This document shows, piece after piece, positions 60,165 through 64,000 of a stretch of 64,000 bases of DNA; position 1 is the stretch's first letter; every line of letters starts with the position of its first letter. Both the position numbers and the translations under genes were made by a program. Origin of the DNA: Bacteroidota bacterium. GTDB taxonomy: Bacteria > Bacteroidota > Bacteroidia > 2-12-FULL-35-15. Location of the stretch: positions 310,001 through 374,000 of the forward strand of contig JAQZBR010000002.1 of assembly GCA_029237775.1 (NCBI GenBank), read 5' to 3'. The notes below the pieces were generated by a model that was not told the DNA's origin, made no database searches, and saw only the letters and a program-made list of their open reading frames with translations.

Positions 60165-62111
60165 TTAGAACTGTTTACGAGGGCGTTTTTCTCTTGAAAA
60201 ATTACTCTTTCTTTCGCCACCTGCAGGTGATTCGCTTCTTGAAGATGAACTTCTTTCACGATCACTGAACGATGGTTTACGCTCGCTAAAGCTTCTTTCA
60301 GAACTTCTCTCTCTTCTTTCTCCACCTCTTTCAGAACGGTCTCCGCCAGAACTTCTTCTGTCGCCACCAAAGCTTCTGCGTTCTCCACCGCCATAACCTC
60401 CACGGTTACCGCCTCTATCGCCACCGAATGAGCGTCTTTCTCCTCCGCCTGATCCGCCACGGTTCCCACCGAAGCTTCTTTCACGTGAACGGCCTTCGCC
60501 TCCACCTGCTGCACCGCGGGATTCGATACGTACATTACGATCATTGTAACGTGCGTTCTTGAAAGTTCCCTGGATGATCTCAGCTGCTTCTGTTTTCACT
60601 TCAATGAAAGAGAAGCTTGACTTCACATCAATGTTCGTGATCATATTCATGTCAACACCTGAAACTTCTGCAATGTATTCCTTCATTGACGATGCATCAA
60701 GCTTATCCATCTCACCGATGTTGATGAACAACTTAGTGATTCCCGGAGTTGAGAACGACTGACGCTCTTCTCTTCCTGCTCCTGTTTTTGCATTCAGGTC
60801 AGGTGCATTCTTGTAATAATTAAGGAAACGGTTGAACTCAGTAGAAACAAAACGTTTGATGATATCTTCTTTTGAAAGATCTTTCAATTCATCGTAGATC
60901 TTCGGCATGTACTGCTCGATCGCAGATTCCTGAACCTCTACATTGTGGATCTTTTTAACAAGACTGAACAATTGTTTTTCACAAGCTTCAAATCCTGTAG
61001 GAAGAACTCCTGCAATGAATTTTTTCTTGATGATACGCTCTATGATACGGATCTTTCCAACTTCTTTCATGTTGATGATCGCAATAGAGATACCTAACTT
61101 ACCTGCGCGGGCAGTACGTCCCGAACGGTGTGTATAATTCTCGATCTCATCAGGAAGGTTGTAGTTAATAACGTGAGTTACGTTATCCACATCGATACCG
61201 CGCGCAGCCACATCCGTTGCAACAAGCATCTGTAAAGAACGAGAACGGTAACGCTTCATAACGTGATCACGCTGAGCCTGGGAAAGGTCGCCATGCAATG
61301 CATCAGCACCATAGCCATCCTTAATAAGTGAATCAGCGATCTCCTGTGTTTCCATACGTGTACGGCAGAATACGATAGCGAAGATATCCGGGTTTGAATC
61401 CGCGATACGTTTTAACGCAGCGTATTTGTCGCGTGCATGCACACAATAGTAGATATGTTCGATGTTATCATTACCGGAATTTTTGGTTCCTGCAGTGATC
61501 TCCACCGGGTTAGTCATATAATTCTTAGAGATACGAAGTACTTCATCCGGCATTGTTGCAGAGAATAACCAAGTATTTTTTTCTTCAGGAGTCTGGGATA
61601 AGATAGTATCAAGATCTTCCTTGAAACCCATGTTAAGCATCTCATCAGCCTCATCAAGGACAGCAAAACGAACGTTTGATAAATTAACACGTCTGCGGTC
61701 GATCATATCATTCAAGCGGCCCGGAGTTGCAACAACGATCTGTGCTCCTCTTTTGATCTCGCGTGACTGAGTGTCGATACTCGCTCCACCGTAGATAGCT
61801 ACAATGTTTGCGTCTTTAATATACTTTGTGTAACTCTGTAAGTCACGTGTGATCTGCATACACAATTCGCGTGTAGGACAAATGATCACTGCTTGTGTAT
61901 CACGTGAAGTGAAATCCACAAGGGAAGTTAATGGCAACCCGAAAGCTGCTGTTTTTCCGGTACCGGTTTGCGCAAGGGCAACTAAATCGGTATTACCGGT
62001 TAATAATGCAGGAATTGTTTTTTCCTGAATAGGTGTAGGAGCTTCAAACCCCAATTCTGTTACAGCTCTAACGATAGCATCGTTAAGCCCTAACGCTTCA
62101 AATTTGTTCAT
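60165..62111 (-). CDS. deaD: DEAD-box ATP-dependent RNA helicase (DeaD/CsdA type) with RGG/SR-rich tail
   Basis: AQTGTGKTAAFGLP, PTRELCMQI, VLDEADEML, FSATMP, HRSGRTARAG; DbpA-like RNA-binding domain; GGERRSFGGDRGGNRGG tail. Confidence 0.95.
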   Translation of the reverse strand: MNKFEALGLNDAIVRAVTELGFEAPTPIQEKTIPALLTGNTDLVALAQTGTGKTAAFGLPLTSLVDFTSRDTQAVIICPTRELCMQITRDLQSYTKYIKDANIVAIYGGASIDTQSREIKRGAQIVVATPGRLNDMIDRRRVNLSNVRFAVLDEADEMLNMGFKEDLDTILSQTPEEKNTWLFSATMPDEVLRISKNYMTNPVEITAGTKNSGNDNIEHIYYCVHARDKYAALKRIADSNPDIFAIVFCRTRMETQEIADSLIKDGYGADALHGDLSQAQRDHVMKRYRSRSLQMLVATDVAARGIDVDNVTHVINYNLPDEIENYTHRSGRTARAGKLGISIAIINMKEVGKIRIIERIIKKKFIAGVLPTGFEACEKQLFSLVKKIHNVEVQESAIEQYMPKIYDELKDLSKEDIIKRFVSTEFNRFLNYYKNAPDLNAKTGAGREERQSFSTPGITKLFINIGEMDKLDASSMKEYIAEVSGVDMNMITNIDVKSSFSFIEVKTEAAEIIQGTFKNARYNDRNVRIESRGAAGGGEGRSRERSFGGNRGGSGGGERRSFGGDRGGNRGGYGGGERRSFGGDRRSSGGDRSERGGERRERSSERSFSERKPSFSDRERSSSSRSESPAGGERKSNFSREKRPRKQF

Positions 62112-62135
62112 TGAATGTTTATTAAGTTAAATAAT

Positions 62136-62201
62136 CCGAAGAAATGCTTCGGCACAGTTGTCAACTTGTTTGGGCAATTTCGGTCCCGATAGCAATCGGG
62201 A
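62136..62201 (-). promoter_or_regulatory. two hairpins in predicted deaD 5' UTR
   Basis: CCGAAG-aaatg-CTTCGG (62136-62152) and TCCCGAT-agca-ATCGGGA (62184-62201). Confidence 0.55.
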
Positions 62202-62256
62202 TATTTTCAGTTGTAAATTCGTCTCAGCAAAAATCCTATTTTGACTAAAACCGTTG

Positions 62257-62286
62257 CAAAGATACGAAAATAAATGGCTTGAACAA
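62257..62286 (-). promoter_or_regulatory. putative deaD promoter: TTG-N19-TATCTTTG
   Basis: minus strand TTG (62286-62284), 19-nt spacer, TATCTTTG (62264-62257); matches the Bacteroidota sigma-70 consensus. Confidence 0.65.
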
Positions 62287-62366
62287 GAGGGTAAGTGTAT
62301 ATTTAAATTTTCAAACTTGCACAATAACACGAAAACACTTGATCTCACTGCATTTAAGGCTGATAA

Positions 62367-62939
62367 TTATTTTGCCTTATTATAAAAATCATAAAGCTCA
62401 TTATCCAGCGCTTCAGCAATTTCCTTATAAGTACGTGTTTTAACACCTGCTTTGTTTGTCCGGATAAATGATGGAAAAGGAGAGTCTAACTGAACGAGAT
62501 TTCGGTCTTGTATAATTAATCCTTCAATTTTACTGGTGGTGCTTTCACCGAATTCAGCTATCAGGTAATTTATTGTATTAAAAGTTGAATCTTTTTCAAG
62601 CCCTCCGTTCATAAGGCTTCCAAAATCCCCGTTCTTAATTGAGTTTGTATTTGCCGAATAGAAAAAATAAGTCTTGCAAAAAGTGATCTGCTCCGTAAAT
62701 GCTTGTGCTATCTCTTTGTTTTTAGAAAGCTGTTCTTCCCTTAGTTTCTCAGCCTCAGCTGTTCTCCCCGCGCTTATTAGCCCGTTAATTGCATTCTCTG
62801 AGGTTTTAAGCTTGATCAATAAAGCACCATTCTTAAGCATGAGAATTTCAGCAGCAGCTTTTTCACGTCCACTTTGACTAAAAACTGAGGTGGCCGGCAG
62901 TATAAATACCAACCATAAAACAATTACGTGATTTTTCAT
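62367..62939 (-). CDS. secreted hypothetical protein
   Basis: signal peptide VIVLWLVFILPATSVFSQ; no known domain. Confidence 0.75.
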   Translation of the reverse strand: MKNHVIVLWLVFILPATSVFSQSGREKAAAEILMLKNGALLIKLKTSENAINGLISAGRTAEAEKLREEQLSKNKEIAQAFTEQITFCKTYFFYSANTNSIKNGDFGSLMNGGLEKDSTFNTINYLIAEFGESTTSKIEGLIIQDRNLVQLDSPFPSFIRTNKAGVKTRTYKEIAEALDNELYDFYNKAK

Positions 62940-62953
62940 TTTGGGATTATGAT

Positions 62954-63388
62954 CTATTCTTCCTCCAGATGTGCAGAAGGATCGTAAACGAAGAGATGGA
63001 CAAGTCCTACCACTACTCCGCCAATGGATTGTTCAATAGTCTGCCACGTTACATCCAGCAACATGTTTTCCAATTTGGAACCGGTGCTGAATGAAACTCC
63101 AACCACGGTCGCAACAAGGAAAAATGCGACTCCGCACATAGCACCGGAAATAAGTCCGCGTACAATAGGTTTACGCTTAAAATTCTTTTCCAGGATCTTG
63201 ATATCAATTGCTTTTGAAACAACAAAACCGATCATGATGTAAACTAAAGCAGCGAAGAAAAGAAATAAGTGTTTTGAATATGAAAGCCTTGAAAAGTCGG
63301 TAAGCACCAAACCGTGCCAAACGTACGACAATAAGAACATCACAAGAGATGATGCGACACAGGAAATAAAAAAGCGTTTGTTGATCAT
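62954..63388 (-). CDS. hypothetical membrane protein
   Basis: four hydrophobic segments. Confidence 0.75.
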   Translation of the reverse strand: MINKRFFISCVASSLVMFLLSYVWHGLVLTDFSRLSYSKHLFLFFAALVYIMIGFVVSKAIDIKILEKNFKRKPIVRGLISGAMCGVAFFLVATVVGVSFSTGSKLENMLLDVTWQTIEQSIGGVVVGLVHLFVYDPSAHLEEE

Positions 63389-63545
63389 TATATTTTTAGC
63401 GGATACAAAGTTACGCTTTTAATTTGATTTTAAAAGCCTTGGGGGCTTCATTCAAAGTAAAAATTTACTGATTTTTGCATTTATAGCAGACATGATAATT
63501 TTACTATCTTTAAACCTTTAACAAATAGTATAAAGAAGCCAATTC

Positions 63546-64000
63546 ATGAGAAAAAAAACGGTACTGATCCTTGCTTGCATGCTTCTGGCTTTTATAGCAT
63601 GCAGAAAAGAATTCGAAAAACCTTCCTGGGACACGAATGTTCTCGCCCCTTTGGTGAGTGCTTCTATGAATATCAATAATATTCTCCCGGATTCTATTTT
63701 GCAAGAAAATGCCGACAGTTCCATGAAGATCCTATTTGAGGGTGATATCTATAAGATCTCAATGGACACTCTCTTTAACATTCCGGATACGACTTTAAAA
63801 AATTCATTCACCATTCCCTTCGGTAACCCAAGCTTTGCTCCAGGTGCAACTGTAATTAATAATTCAATTTCTGAAACAACTTACAATCTGGGCGGGCCTC
63901 AGCTACGCAAGATCATTATTAAAAGAGGGTTTGTAAAGTACTCTGTAAAAAGTAAGATCCACGAGAAGACTCATTTTCTTTACAAGATCCCGTGTGCAAA
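63546..64000 (+). CDS. lipoprotein, 3' truncated by window edge
   Basis: MRKKTVLILACMLLAFIACRKEFEKPSWDTNVLAPLVSASMNINNILPD..., lipobox AFIAC, open to position 64000; absent from ORF track because no stop lies within the window. Confidence 0.88.
   Translation, partial: MRKKTVLILACMLLAFIACRKEFEKPSWDTNVLAPLVSASMNINNILPDSILQENADSSMKILFEGDIYKISMDTLFNIPDTTLKNSFTIPFGNPSFAPGATVINNSISETTYNLGGPQLRKIIIKRGFVKYSVKSKIHEKTHFLYKIPCA

Noticed and set aside
60158-60544. 128-aa ORF in an alternative frame of the deaD tail
   Set aside because: Val/Ala/Glu-rich frame-shadow of the RGG-repeat tail; an artefact of codon periodicity.
63510-63724. Two minus-strand ORFs (64 and 68 aa)
   Set aside because: Antisense to the clear plus-strand lipoprotein starting at 63546.

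Overview
The window is chromosomal DNA from a Bacteroidota bacterium. The supporting signs are T9SS-type C-terminal sorting domains, TAnnTTTG-like -7 boxes, and Bacteroidota-type gene content. It is mostly housekeeping: aroE, comA-like phosphosulfolactate synthase, glmM, a cysteine desulfurase, folP, tpiA, prmA, plsY, comEC, rnpB, rarA, clpC, gyrA, DEAD-box helicases, stomatin/slipin and tRNA-Arg(ACG). I found no rRNA, CRISPR array, prophage, transposase or recognisable defence island. The most unusual signals are non-coding. (1) A composite stem-loop element occurs in two diverged, oppositely oriented copies (about 105-240 and 59709-59816). Its arms carry a compensatory base-pair change, its loops are both 28 nt, and an 18-bp palindrome is apparently nested inside one copy. 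(2) A 15-bp iteron-like array of GGTATTATACC palindromes sits directly upstream of an archaeal-type AAA ATPase. (3) A dispersed 'TACGAATTTACGAATCTGTG' palindromic repeat family appears at three loci. (4) deaD has a leader of about 140 nt with two hairpins and a good Bacteroidota promoter match. Coding highlights are a frameshifted GAF-domain gene, a 1492-aa exported protein of unknown function, an operon-like set of a 2OG-Fe(II) oxygenase and two paralogous lipoproteins, an internally duplicated DUF1599 protein, and a 54-aa zinc-ribbon-like ORF absent from the ORF track. All calls come from reading the sequence; no database searches were run.
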